Part shown: positions 44,957-53,406 of the stretch, one piece after another
Layout: each line of letters starts with the position of its first letter
Numbering within the stretch: the first letter of the stretch is position 1
Assembly: GCF_031020795.1 (NCBI RefSeq)
Contig: NZ_JAVHJP010000003.1
Location: forward strand, 55,408-119,407
DNA length: 64,000 nt
Origin: Hydrogenophaga pseudoflava
GTDB taxonomy: Bacteria > Pseudomonadota > Gammaproteobacteria > Burkholderiales > Burkholderiaceae_C
Reading direction: 5' to 3'
Notes under the pieces: generated by a model
The model's database searches: none
What the model was told of the DNA's origin: nothing
Seen by the model: only the letters and a program-made list of their open reading frames with translations
Position numbers and translations under genes: made by a program

Positions 44957-45853
44957 TCAGCCCGGCACCTGGTCGGTGGGGTACTTCCAGAAGTCCTTGA
45001 GCAGGTAGTTCATCGGCAGGTTGAGACTGCGGTTGGCCGGCGGGATGGCCTTGAGAAACCAGCGCTCGTAGACCGCGTGGGCCTCGCGCGTCTGGATCAG
45101 GCGCTTCATCTCGTCGTCGACCAGCTTCTTGAATTCGGCGTCGTCGCGCGAGAACATGATGGCCAGCGGTTCGATGGTCAGGAACTTGCCCACCACCTTG
45201 AACTTGGCCGGATCGGGCCGGCCGGCCACCAGGCCGTAGAGCAGCACGTCGTCCATCGCGAAACCGTCGGCCTCGGCAGCGGCCACCATGTCGACCGCGC
45301 GCGCATGGTCGGGCGCCTCCACCACGCGGATGCCCAGCTGGTACTCGTTGTTGGCCTGGGTCACCGCCTTGAGCGGCGTGGTGCCCTTGGTCGAGACCAC
45401 CGTGCGGCCCTTGAAGTCGCGGATCACATCGACCGGGCTGTCGGCCCGCACCAGGTAGCGCGCCCCGGCGATGTAGTGCGGCACGGTGAAGGCCACCTTC
45501 TGGCGGCGCTCGGCGTTGTTGGTGGTGGAGCCGCACTCCAGGTCGGCCTTGCCCTCTTCGATCATGACGATGCGGTTGGCCGGCGTCACCATCACGAAGC
45601 GGGGCTTCAGATCGGGTGCCGCCAGCTGGCGTCGCAGCGCGTCCACCAGCTTCAGGCACAGGTCGACCGCGTAGCCCACCGGCTTGCCGTCCGGATCGAC
45701 AAACGAGAACGGCACCGAGGACTCGCGGTGGGCGATCACCACCTGGCCGCCGGACTTGATGCGCTCGAGCACCGGGCCGGCCATCGACGGCTGGACCAGC
45801 GCGGCGGTCAGCAGGGCGAGCGCACAGCGGACGAAGGACCGGAGGTGTGGCAT
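44957..45853 (-). CDS. GltI-type amino acid-binding protein, paralogue 2
   Basis: This 298-residue periplasmic protein has a signal peptide (cleavage near QPSMA) and the family motif DLECGSTTNN around residue 104. Compared with the other two copies the preceding segment reads PANRIVMIEEGKA in place of SQNRIPLVQNG, which changes residues near the ligand site; a different amino acid may be bound. It lies between paralogues 1 and 3 on the same strand with short gaps (53 and 35 bases). Confidence 0.88.
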   Translation of the reverse strand: MPHLRSFVRCALALLTAALVQPSMAGPVLERIKSGGQVVIAHRESSVPFSFVDPDGKPVGYAVDLCLKLVDALRRQLAAPDLKPRFVMVTPANRIVMIEEGKADLECGSTTNNAERRQKVAFTVPHYIAGARYLVRADSPVDVIRDFKGRTVVSTKGTTPLKAVTQANNEYQLGIRVVEAPDHARAVDMVAAAEADGFAMDDVLLYGLVAGRPDPAKFKVVGKFLTIEPLAIMFSRDDAEFKKLVDDEMKRLIQTREAHAVYERWFLKAIPPANRSLNLPMNYLLKDFWKYPTDQVPG

Positions 45854-45888
45854 GGCAGTGCTCCTGGCAAGGTGGAGGAATGGACGGC

Positions 45889-46785
45889 TCAGCCCAGCGG
45901 CCGGTCGTTGGGCGACCGGTACAGCTCCAGCAGCGCCTCGGGCGCGGGCCAGTTGAGGTTGAGCCCCTTGGGCGGGATCGGCGACTGGAACCAGCGGCGG
46001 TAGATCTTCAGCGCCTCGCCCGACTGCATCAGCTCGGTCAGGCTGCGGTCCACCAGCGCCTTGAAGCGCGGGTCGTCCTTGCGCATCAGGCAGGCATAGA
46101 CCTCGGCCGCCATCGGTTGGCCGACCACGCGCCAGTCACCGGGCTGGTCGGCCTTGGCGCGCAGGCCGTAGAGCATGGCCTCGTCCATCAGGAAGGCCGC
46201 GGCGCGCCCGTCCTGCACGCTGTTGAACCCGTCGCCGTGGTCCTTGACCTTGAGGATGTCGAAGCGGGTGCCAGTGGCCTCGGCGTGCAGCAGCAGCGAG
46301 CGTTCGCTGGTGGTGCCGGCGGTCACCGCGACGCGGCGGCCTTTGAGATCGGCCAGTTCCTCGATGCCCGAGCCCTGGCGCGTGAGCAGGCGCGAGCTGG
46401 TCAGGAAGATGGACACCGAGAACGCGGCCTGGCGCGCGCGCTCGCGGTTGTGGGTGGTGGAGCCGCACTCCAGATCAACCGAGCCGTTCTGGACCAGGGG
46501 GATGCGGTTCTGCGAGGTGACCGGCACCAGCTTGACCGCCAGTGCCGGCAGCTTGAGTTCACGGCGGATGCGTTCGACCACCGCCAGCATCAGGTCGTGC
46601 GAATAGCCCACCACCTGGCGTTTGCTGTCGTAGTACGAGAACGGCACCGACGACTCTCGGTGGCCCAGGCTGATGGTGGCCGTGCGCGAGATCTTCTCCA
46701 GCGTCGGCAGGCCGGACGACTCGGCCCTGGCCGACAGGGCCAGGGGCAGGAGCAGCAGGAAAGAGAGGTGGCGGAGGGGTTTCAT
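45889..46785 (-). CDS. GltI-type amino acid-binding protein, paralogue 3
   Basis: This 298-residue protein has a signal peptide (cleavage after LSARA) and the motif DLECGSTTHN around residue 104, where His replaces the second-last Asn of the usual motif. SQNRIPLVQNG is conserved. It is the first gene after the sigma-54 promoter. The ATG at 46783-46785 is chosen because an ATG at 46812 would lie inside the -12 element. The leader would be only about 12 bases with a weak ribosome-binding site. Confidence 0.87.
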   Translation of the reverse strand: MKPLRHLSFLLLLPLALSARAESSGLPTLEKISRTATISLGHRESSVPFSYYDSKRQVVGYSHDLMLAVVERIRRELKLPALAVKLVPVTSQNRIPLVQNGSVDLECGSTTHNRERARQAAFSVSIFLTSSRLLTRQGSGIEELADLKGRRVAVTAGTTSERSLLLHAEATGTRFDILKVKDHGDGFNSVQDGRAAAFLMDEAMLYGLRAKADQPGDWRVVGQPMAAEVYACLMRKDDPRFKALVDRSLTELMQSGEALKIYRRWFQSPIPPKGLNLNWPAPEALLELYRSPNDRPLG

Positions 46786-46808
46786 GGGCGCAGTGTGCCG
46801 CCCATGGC

Positions 46809-46823
46809 GCAAGGGACGTGCCA
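46809..46823 (-). promoter_or_regulatory. Sigma-54 (-24/-12) promoter of the glt operon
   Basis: The minus strand reads TGGCACGTCCCTTGC, an exact match to TGGCAC-N5-TTGC. Transcription would start about 12 bases further on, near 46797, just before the ATG at 46785. The operon encodes its own sigma-54 activator (38365-39729), which makes a chance match unlikely. Confidence 0.85.
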
Positions 46824-46859
46824 GTCGGTGTTAACCCTCGGTTCTGCCCCTCCAGACCG

Positions 46860-46944
46860 GGTTTCGGGCCCTGAAACCAGCGCTCAGGCCTCCACCGCGA
46901 ACGGAAATCCGACCGCCCTCCGCGGGCGGCGAACGGATTTCCGT
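46860..46944. promoter_or_regulatory. Candidate enhancer sites upstream of the sigma-54 promoter
   Basis: Three inverted repeats lie 40-135 bases upstream of the promoter: GGTTTC-N7-GAAACC (46860-46878), and two copies of the palindrome CGGA-NN-TCCG (46902-46911 and 46934-46943) whose centres are 32 bp apart, about three helical turns. The last two also pair with each other and enclose CCGCCC-N5-GGGCGG, so the stretch may instead be a 3' stem-loop for the NmrA gene ending at 46956. Enhancer function is inference. Confidence 0.45.
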
Positions 46945-46955
46945 CGCCCGATCCC

Positions 46956-47789
46956 TCAGGCCCAGTGCGCCTTGAAGTCCTGCGCGTACTGTTCGAAGCG
47001 GATCGGCGCCTTCCCGGTGATGCGCTGCACGCCGTCGGTGGTGCGCTCGGCAAAGCCGGCCTTGAAGGCGCCCAGGATCACCAGGAGGAACTCGGTGTAG
47101 TCCGCCGGCAGGCCCGCGCCCAGCAGGCCCTGGCGCATCGCGTCCTCGGGAATGTCGGTGTAGCCGATGGGTCGGCCCGCCGCCTGGGACAGGATGGCCG
47201 CCACCTGGGTGTGGTCCAGCGCCTCGCTGCCGGTCAGGTCGTGCGCGGCGTTGACGAAGTCGTCGGACGACAGCAGCCTGGCGGCCACGGCGGCGATGTC
47301 GCGCGTGTCGATGAAGCTGCCTTTGGCGGCGCCCACCGGCAGGAAGATCTGGCCCTGGGTCTGGATGCCGTGCAGCCAGAAGGTGTGGAAGTTCTGCATG
47401 AACCAGTTGGGGCGGATCACGTTCCAGGCCAGGCCCGAGCGCTCCAGGTGCAGCTCGGCGCGGCGCAGCGGGATGCTGTCGTCGGCGTTGGCGCCCATCG
47501 CGGAGAGCAGCAGCACCTTGCGCACGCCAGCGGCCTTGGCGGCGTCAATGGCGGGGATCAGCAGCTCGTGCTGGTTGGCGAAGCCGGGGGGGCACATCAG
47601 AAACAGCTGGTCGACGCCGGTCAGCGCAGCGGCCAAGCCTTCGCCAGTGGCGAGGTTGACCTGCACCTCACCGGCTTGGGAGGGGGTGCGGCTGGTGGCG
47701 CGGCGCACGGTCTGGCCCTGGGCCGACAGCAGGTCAACAAGGGCGGAACCGATCTGGCCGCTGGCGCCGGTCACGAGGGTGGTGGTCAT
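46956..47789 (-). CDS. NmrA-like NAD(P)-binding protein
   Basis: This 277-residue atypical short-chain dehydrogenase has the Rossmann motif GASGQIGS at residues 8-15 and an NmrA-type fold (KVLLLSAMGANAD, RPNWFMQNF, GSFIDTRDIAAVAARLL). Relatives include QOR2-type NAD(P)H:quinone reductases and redox sensors such as NmrA and HSCARG. The catalytic Tyr-Lys of classical SDRs is not obvious. The ATG at 47787-47789 follows GGAGA. It is divergent from an AraC regulator which probably controls it. Confidence 0.85.
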   Translation of the reverse strand: MTTTLVTGASGQIGSALVDLLSAQGQTVRRATSRTPSQAGEVQVNLATGEGLAAALTGVDQLFLMCPPGFANQHELLIPAIDAAKAAGVRKVLLLSAMGANADDSIPLRRAELHLERSGLAWNVIRPNWFMQNFHTFWLHGIQTQGQIFLPVGAAKGSFIDTRDIAAVAARLLSSDDFVNAAHDLTGSEALDHTQVAAILSQAAGRPIGYTDIPEDAMRQGLLGAGLPADYTEFLLVILGAFKAGFAERTTDGVQRITGKAPIRFEQYAQDFKAHWA

Positions 47790-47853
47790 CTGGAATCTCC
47801 TGTGGGTGTTGCGAAGGCCTCCAGTGTGTTCCCGATCCGAAAGAACTGGAATG

Positions 47854-47874
47854 CATGAAATTCCGCCATTCATG
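47854..47874. promoter_or_regulatory. Inverted repeat in the NmrA-AraC divergent region
   Basis: CATGAA-N9-TTCATG is a perfect inverted repeat in the 111-base gap between the two start codons; it overlaps a second one, GGAAT-N7-ATTCC (47848-47864). Either could be the binding site of the AraC-type regulator at 47901. Confidence 0.45.
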
Positions 47875-47900
47875 TCTGATAGTACATAGAATCTCCTCTC

Positions 47901-48878
47901 ATGGACATACTCTCCGACATCCTCCATGTCGCCGGGTTGCGGCGCCGCCTGCTCGACCTGCACGCACTCAGCCCCGAAGCCGCGCTGCGCTTTCCTTGCG
48001 ACCGCAGCTTCGGCCTGCACGCGGTCACGCGGGGCCGGGCCTTCGTGCACGCACCCAACCTGGACGAGCCGCTGGAGCTGCAGACCGGCGACCTGGTGCT
48101 CATGGCACGCGGCTGCGTGCACCTGCTCTCGCTGGACCGCGAGCCGCCGGCGCGCAGCACCACGGTGCCGATCGCGCGCTTTGTGGGCGGAGGCCTGGCC
48201 GATACCGCCCCGGACAGCCGGGCGCCCCACGACCCCGCCGCGCCCACCCAGGTCATCAGCGCCGCCTACCAGCTCTGGCACGACCCGCTGCACCCTTTCC
48301 TGCGCAGCCTGCCGCCGTGGTTCGTGGTGCGCGGCCACAGCCTGCCGCAGCTGTCGGCCGTGCCGCTCACGCTCGGTCTGCTGGACCGTGAGCTGGGCGA
48401 CCAGGCGCTGGGCGCGACCTCGGCCACCCACGGTCTGCTGGACGCGCTGTTCGCCTTCGCGCTGCGCGAGATCGCCGCGCGCGAGAACCCCGGCGTGCCC
48501 GGCTGGACCCACGCCATCGCCGACCGGCCGATCCGCCAGGTGCTGACCCTCATGCACGGCAACCTCGGCCACGGCTGGACGCTGGACGAGCTGGGCCAGC
48601 AGGTGGGCCTGTCGCGTTCGGCGCTGGCCGAGCGCTTCCGCAGTGCCATGGGCGACACGCCGCTGAACCACCTGCGCAGCCTGCGCATGCAGAAGGCCAT
48701 GCAGCTGCTGGCCGAGACACGGCAGACGCTGGAGCACGTGGCGCAGGCCGTGGGCTACCAGGACGCGTTCGGCTTTTCCAAGGTGTTCAAGCGCACCACC
48801 GGCCAGTCGCCGCGCCAGTTCCGCGATCAGGACGCGGCCGACCGTCAGACCGAGTGGCGCATCCAGGAGGCCTCCTGA
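47901..48878 (+). CDS. AraC-family regulator with cupin domain
   Basis: This 325-residue regulator has an N-terminal cupin-6 type sensor domain (about 1-190) and a C-terminal AraC helix-turn-helix pair (about 215-310, with WTLDELGQQVGLSRSALAERFRSAMG and VAQAVGYQDAFGFSKVFKRTTG). Proteins of this kind often sit beside an oxidoreductase gene and respond to small electrophiles or quinones. Divergent from the NmrA-like gene. The start is the ATG at 47901, with TCTCCTCTC upstream and no good Shine-Dalgarno sequence. Confidence 0.87.
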   Translation: MDILSDILHVAGLRRRLLDLHALSPEAALRFPCDRSFGLHAVTRGRAFVHAPNLDEPLELQTGDLVLMARGCVHLLSLDREPPARSTTVPIARFVGGGLADTAPDSRAPHDPAAPTQVISAAYQLWHDPLHPFLRSLPPWFVVRGHSLPQLSAVPLTLGLLDRELGDQALGATSATHGLLDALFAFALREIAARENPGVPGWTHAIADRPIRQVLTLMHGNLGHGWTLDELGQQVGLSRSALAERFRSAMGDTPLNHLRSLRMQKAMQLLAETRQTLEHVAQAVGYQDAFGFSKVFKRTTGQSPRQFRDQDAADRQTEWRIQEAS

Positions 48879-48886
48879 ACACATCG

Positions 48887-48904
48887 GCGGCGGAGCGTGG
48901 GGGC
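48887..48904. repeat. Fragment of the comamonad-type repeat
   Basis: GCGGCGGAGCGTGGGGGC here is identical to 43988-44005. It lies 8 bases after the AraC-cupin stop codon. Confidence 0.6.
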
Positions 48905-48973
48905 TACAACCCGTAGGGGTACAGTGTCGGCCTTTGCGCCCAGGCGCTGTTCGGCTCCCACGCCCTCCACACC

Positions 48974-49312
48974 ATGACCCTGCCCCGCTGCCCGAAATGC
49001 CAGTCCGAGTTCACCTACGAGGATGGTGCGCTCTACATCTGCCCCGAATGTGCCCATGAGTGGAACAAGGCCGGCGATGACGAACCCGCAGAAGAAGCCA
49101 GGGTCTGGAAGGACGCGTTCGGCAATCTGCTGGCCGACGGCGACAGCGTGACACTGGTCAAGGACCTCAAGCTCAAGGGCTCGTCGGCCGTCATCAAGGT
49201 CGGCACCAAGGTCAAGAACATCCGCCTGGTCGAGGGCGACCACGACATCGACTGCAAAATCGAGGGCTTTGGTGCGATGCAGCTCAAGTCCGAGTTCGTG
49301 AAGAAGAGCTGA
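48974..49312 (+). CDS. PhnA/YjdM family zinc-ribbon protein
   Basis: This 112-residue protein has an N-terminal zinc ribbon ([21 protein letters not shown]) and a C-terminal SH3-like PhnA domain ([28 protein letters not shown]). The family is linked by name to alkylphosphonate use but is not a phosphonate enzyme; its role is unclear. It is followed after 8 bases by a DUF167 gene, and the two are probably co-transcribed. Confidence 0.93.
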   Translation: MTLPRCPKCQSEFTYEDGALYICPECAHEWNKAGDDEPAEEARVWKDAFGNLLADGDSVTLVKDLKLKGSSAVIKVGTKVKNIRLVEGDHDIDCKIEGFGAMQLKSEFVKKS

Positions 49313-49320
49313 TCTCCCCC

Positions 49321-49587
49321 ATGGGCCGCATCGTCGTCTACTGCCAGCCCGGCGCCAAGCAGACCCAGTGCGTCGGCCTGCACGACGGCAAGCCCAAGAT
49401 CCAGCTGAAGGCGCCACCGGTCGACGGTGCGGCCAACAAGGCCCTGATCGGCTTTCTCTCCGAGGTGTTCGGCGTACCCAGGTCGGCCATCAGCATCGAG
49501 CTCGGCGCGTCCGGCCGCACCAAGCGGGTGGAGGTGGCCGGGGTGGACGACGGGGAACTCAGCCGCCGGCTGCTCGCGGCGGCATGA
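49321..49587 (+). CDS. DUF167 (YggU) family protein
   Basis: This 88-residue protein matches the DUF167/YggU family (KPKIQLKAPPVDGAANKALIGFLSEVFGV; an alpha/beta fold of unknown function). It is short but of normal family length. Its last 29 bases overlap the convergent cytosine deaminase-like gene; both reading frames are well conserved in character there, so the overlap seems real. Confidence 0.88.
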   Translation: MGRIVVYCQPGAKQTQCVGLHDGKPKIQLKAPPVDGAANKALIGFLSEVFGVPRSAISIELGASGRTKRVEVAGVDDGELSRRLLAAA

Positions 49588-50848
49588 ACGCGGTGCGGCC
49601 CGGCCGGCCGGGCAGCGAGAGCTGCGCCTCGGTGGGCGCGGTCTGCGCCAGCAGCTTGCCCTTGCGCCACACCTTCAGCCGCGTCGCGCGCAGGCGGATC
49701 GCCTCCACCGGGTCGCGCGCCTGCAGCAGCACGAAGCTCGCGTCCTGCCCCGCGTCAATGCCATAGCCTGTCAGGCCCATCACCCTCGCCGCGTTCACCG
49801 TCACGGCGTCGAAGCACTGGCGCATGCCGGCCTGGCTGGTCATCTGCGCCACGTGCAGGCCCATGTGCGCCACCTCCAGCATGTCGCCGCTGCCCAGCGA
49901 GTACCAGGGGTCCATCACGCAGTCGTGGCCGAAGGCCACCGTGACGCCGGCCGCCATCAGCTCGGGCACGCGCGTCATGCCGCGGCGTTTGGGGTAGGTG
50001 TCGTGCCGGCCCTGCAGCGTGATGTTGATCAGCGGGTTGGCCACCGCGCTCACGCCGGCCTCGGCGATCAGCGGGATCAGCTTGCTCACGTAGTAGTTGT
50101 CCATGCTGTGCATGGAGGTGAGGTGCGAGCCGTTGACCCGGCCCTGCAGGCCCAGACGCTGCGTCTCGAAGGCCAGGGTCTCGATGTGGCGGGACAGCGG
50201 GTCGTCGCTCTCGTCGCAGTGCATGTCCACCGGCAGACCACGTTCGGCCGCGAGTTCGCAGAGCAGCTTCACGCTGGCCGCGCCATCGGCCATGGTGCGT
50301 TCGAAGTGCGGGATGCCGCCGACCACGTCCACGCCGAGGTCCAGCGCGCGCTTGAGCTTGTCCAGTCCGCCGGGCGAACGCAGCACACCATCCTGCGGGA
50401 ACGCCACCAGCTGCAGGTCCAGGTAAGGCGCCACGCGCTTCTTCACCTCCAGCATCGCCCGCACCGGCAGCAGGCTGGGGTCGCTGGTGTCCACGTGGCT
50501 GCGGATCGCCAGCAGGCCTTTGGCCGCCGCCCAGTCGCAGTAGGCCAGCGCGCGGTCGACCAGGGCCTCTTCGGTCAGCAGCGGCTTGAGCTCGCCCCAG
50601 AGCGCGATGCCTTCGAGCAGGGTGCCGCTCTGGTTCACGCGCGGCAGGCCATAGCTGAGCGTCGCGTCCATGTGGAAGTGGGGGTCGCAGAACGGCGGAC
50701 TCAGCAGCAGGCCGGTGGCGTCCACGGTCTCGTGCGCGGGCGCCTGCAGGCCCTCGGTCACCTCCACGATGCGACCGCCCTGCACCGCGACCGACATGCC
50801 GGTACGGCCGTCGGGCAGGCTGGCGTGGGTGATCAGCAGGTCGAGCAT
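49559..50848 (-). CDS. Cytosine deaminase-like amidohydrolase (CodA type)
   Basis: This 429-residue metal-dependent hydrolase has the HxH motif DPHFHMDA (57-59), MHCDESDD, SHLTSMHS and GHDCVMDPWY, in the order seen in CodA. CodA converts cytosine to uracil. As last gene of an operon with uracil phosphoribosyltransferase and two URC-type genes, a role feeding uracil into that pathway is likely. Other CodA-like hydrolases act on triazines or creatinine, so the exact substrate is open. It is cytosolic and follows the LysE gene by 12 bases. Confidence 0.85.
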   Translation of the reverse strand: MLDLLITHASLPDGRTGMSVAVQGGRIVEVTEGLQAPAHETVDATGLLLSPPFCDPHFHMDATLSYGLPRVNQSGTLLEGIALWGELKPLLTEEALVDRALAYCDWAAAKGLLAIRSHVDTSDPSLLPVRAMLEVKKRVAPYLDLQLVAFPQDGVLRSPGGLDKLKRALDLGVDVVGGIPHFERTMADGAASVKLLCELAAERGLPVDMHCDESDDPLSRHIETLAFETQRLGLQGRVNGSHLTSMHSMDNYYVSKLIPLIAEAGVSAVANPLINITLQGRHDTYPKRRGMTRVPELMAAGVTVAFGHDCVMDPWYSLGSGDMLEVAHMGLHVAQMTSQAGMRQCFDAVTVNAARVMGLTGYGIDAGQDASFVLLQARDPVEAIRLRATRLKVWRKGKLLAQTAPTEAQLSLPGRPGRTAFMPPRAAGG

Positions 50849-50860
50849 GTCGGTCTTCCG

Positions 50861-51499
50861 TCAGGCCGCATGGCGGCGATAGCTGGCCAGCAGCAGGGCC
50901 AGCAGGCCCATGCCCACCGCGCAGCCCCGGTGGAGCCAGCGCAGGCCGGCCTGCGACAGCCAGCGCACCGCCTGCCGCCCGGCCAGCGCGTAGGCCACCA
51001 TCACCAGCGCGTCGATGGTCACGAACAGAGCGCCCAGCAGGGCGTACTGCGGCGCCAGCGCCTGCACCGAGTCCACGAACTGCGGCAGGAAGGCGGCGAA
51101 GAACAGCAGCGCCTTGGGGTTGGAGAGGGCCACCGTCAGACTGCGGGTGAAGGCCGCGCGGCCCTGCACCTCTCGCCCCGGCACCTGGGCCAGCGTGGCC
51201 TGCACATCGGCCACCGGGCTGCGCCATAGCTGCACCGCCAGCCACAGCAGGTAGAGCACGCCGACCGTGCGCACGGCATCGAACAGCCAGGCCGAGGCCA
51301 GCATCAACGAACCCAGGCCGATGGCGACGACGGAGATCACCGCTGCACTTCCCAGCGTCGCACCGCCGATGCCCCAGGCCGCGCGCCGCAGGCCACCTCC
51401 CATGCCGTTGGACAGCGCCAGCAGCATGGTGGGGCCGGGGATCACCGCCAGCGCGAGCGCAGCGGTGGCGAACATCAGCAAGGTCTGGATGGTGGGCAT
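50861..51499 (-). CDS. LysE/RhtB-family exporter
   Basis: This 212-residue membrane protein has six hydrophobic segments and the family opening ALAVIPGPTMLLALSNGMGGG. Characterised relatives export amino acids (lysine, homoserine, threonine, leucine). Here it lies inside a pyrimidine-degradation operon (4 bases after upp, 12 bases before the deaminase), so it may export a breakdown product such as a beta-amino acid or ureido acid. That role is inference. Confidence 0.87.
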   Translation of the reverse strand: MPTIQTLLMFATAALALAVIPGPTMLLALSNGMGGGLRRAAWGIGGATLGSAAVISVVAIGLGSLMLASAWLFDAVRTVGVLYLLWLAVQLWRSPVADVQATLAQVPGREVQGRAAFTRSLTVALSNPKALLFFAAFLPQFVDSVQALAPQYALLGALFVTIDALVMVAYALAGRQAVRWLSQAGLRWLHRGCAVGMGLLALLLASYRRHAA

Positions 51500-51503
51500 G
51501 GCT

Positions 51504-52133
51504 TCATTGTGTGCCGAAGATGCGGTCGCCCGCGTCGCCCAGACCGGGCAGGATGTAGCCGTGCTCGTTGAGCTGACGGTCGATGGCCGCGGTGTAGATG
51601 GGCACGTCCGGGTGGGCTTTCTCCATCGCGGCCAGGCCTTCGGGGCAAGTCAGCAGGCAGACGAACTTGATGGACTTCGGGTTGCACTCCTTGAGCCGGT
51701 CGATGGCGGCGATGGCCGAGTGGCCGGTGGCCAGCATCGGGTCCACCACGATGGCGTCGCGCTCGTGCATCTCGGTCGGCATCTTGAAGTAGTACTCCAC
51801 CGCGGTCAGGGTCTTGGGGTCGCGGTAGAGGCCGATGTGGCCCACGCGCGCGCCCGGCACCACGCTGAGCATGCCGTCCAGGATGCCGTTGCCCGCGCGC
51901 AGGATGGAGACGAAGACCAGCTTCTTGCCGTCGATGACCTGGCCGGTCATGGTCTCCAGCGGCGTTTCCACCAACAGGTCCTGCATGGGCATGTCGCGCG
52001 TGACCTCGTAGGTCATGAGCATGGACAGCTCGTTCAGCAGCCGGCGGAAGCTGTTGGTGCTGGCCGTCCTGCTGCGCATGAGCGTGAGCTTGTGCTGCAC
52101 CAGCGGGTGGTTCACGACGTGGACGTTGCTCAT
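51504..52133 (-). CDS. upp: Uracil phosphoribosyltransferase
   Basis: This 209-residue cytosolic enzyme makes UMP from uracil and PRPP. The PRPP-binding loop [11 protein letters not shown] and the C-terminal uracil-binding stretch [15 protein letters not shown]-like segment (seen as [18 protein letters not shown]) are present, and the length matches bacterial Upp. In the yeast URC pathway the corresponding activity (URC6) is needed for uracil breakdown, so in this operon Upp may start catabolism rather than salvage alone. Confidence 0.95.
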   Translation of the reverse strand: MSNVHVVNHPLVQHKLTLMRSRTASTNSFRRLLNELSMLMTYEVTRDMPMQDLLVETPLETMTGQVIDGKKLVFVSILRAGNGILDGMLSVVPGARVGHIGLYRDPKTLTAVEYYFKMPTEMHERDAIVVDPMLATGHSAIAAIDRLKECNPKSIKFVCLLTCPEGLAAMEKAHPDVPIYTAAIDRQLNEHGYILPGLGDAGDRIFGTQ

Positions 52134-52167
52134 GGTGGGGGCCTTGTGTGAAGGTGATGGAAAGGAA

Positions 52168-53406
52168 TCAGAAAACCGTGCCGTCGCTGACGATATTCAG
52201 AGGTGGCAGACCGCCGCGCAGGCGCTGCGCCAGCACACGGCCCGCGGCCCAGGTGCCGCCTTCGAGCACGCAGGCCAGCGGCATGACCTGTTCGCTCAGA
52301 CCCAGCTCGGCGCGCACCAGGGGCGCGAGCTCGTCCAACAGCGCCACGGTGAGTGCACGCCATTCGACGATGAAGGCATCGCCCGCCTGCCAGGGGTGCG
52401 TGGCCCAGCCGGCCGGCAGGGGCTCCAGCACACCGGCGTCGATCAGCAGGCCGCCGTTGCGGTATTCCGGCAGGCCGGTCAGCGCGTCGAGCCCTGTCAC
52501 GCGAAGGCCCCCCCACTCGAAGGGTTCGAGCAGCGAGTAGGTGAGCCACTGCGAGAGCTTGTGGAACGGCATCCAGCCCGCCGTCGGCCCCTCGCCCGCC
52601 ACGGCGGGGTGGCGCCAGCAGTCGCCCAGCGGCTCGCCGGCTATGGTGTTCTGCGCGGGCCAGATGCCGGACAGTGCGCCCAGCAGCAGCACCAGGATGT
52701 CGTGCGCAGCCACCGCGCCGCCCCCCTGCGCGGTCAGTGCATCGAACAGGCCTCCGGGCCTCCCCTGCGGCCCAAACACCGCCGGCTGCGTGCCCAGCAC
52801 CTCGCCCAGCCGGCGCAGCAGCGCGGCCCGGCCGTCCAGCCCCACCAGGGGGTTGGCGGGGCCGACCTGGAACGCCTGCGCCAGCCGGCCGGCTGTGACC
52901 GCCCGAAGACCGGCCGCGTCCACACGGAACGGCTGCTTCGAATCGCTGGAGAACAGGCCCTGCATGAACGCGTGAAAGCTCGCCACCCCCAGTCCTTCGG
53001 AGCGCGCGAAGCGCTGGCCGCTGGCGGTTTCCAGGTAGGACCAGTCGGCGCCCGCCCCGGCGTCCAGCAGCACGCTGACCAGCACCAGGTCGATCTGTGC
53101 CCGGGCACGCTCGGCGGCTGTCACCGCACCCAGGGCGTGGTCGAGCATGGCACGCCGGTCCACGCCGCCGGCCTCGAAGTGCCGCCAGCGGCTGTGGTAC
53201 GGAATGCGGCCGTCGGGGTAGCGCTCGCGCGTGAGCGCGGCCACGGTGCGCGCGGCACCCACGAGTGCGGCATCGTGCACCACAAAGTGCTCCGAAGCGC
53301 CTGCGCGTGCCCGCGCCAGCAACTGCCGCGCACGGGAACGGACGGCCGCGGTGGAACGCAGCACACGGGCCGCACCGGTGGGGGTGGACGGGTCGGGCAC
53401 CGTCAT
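52168..53406 (-). CDS. DUF1688 protein, URC4-like (uracil catabolism)
   Basis: This 412-residue protein matches the DUF1688 family, whose founding members are the yeast uracil-catabolism protein URC4 and Schizosaccharomyces/Aspergillus relatives. No catalytic motif of a known enzyme class is visible; the sequence is rich in conserved tryptophan and glycine segments such as [29 protein letters not shown] and [15 protein letters not shown]. Its ATG overlaps the stop of the URC1-like gene (ATGA). Biochemical role unknown. The assignment rests on family recognition plus the URC1 and Upp neighbours. Confidence 0.85.
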   Translation of the reverse strand: MTVPDPSTPTGAARVLRSTAAVRSRARQLLARARAGASEHFVVHDAALVGAARTVAALTRERYPDGRIPYHSRWRHFEAGGVDRRAMLDHALGAVTAAERARAQIDLVLVSVLLDAGAGADWSYLETASGQRFARSEGLGVASFHAFMQGLFSSDSKQPFRVDAAGLRAVTAGRLAQAFQVGPANPLVGLDGRAALLRRLGEVLGTQPAVFGPQGRPGGLFDALTAQGGGAVAAHDILVLLLGALSGIWPAQNTIAGEPLGDCWRHPAVAGEGPTAGWMPFHKLSQWLTYSLLEPFEWGGLRVTGLDALTGLPEYRNGGLLIDAGVLEPLPAGWATHPWQAGDAFIVEWRALTVALLDELAPLVRAELGLSEQVMPLACVLEGGTWAAGRVLAQRLRGGLPPLNIVSDGTVF

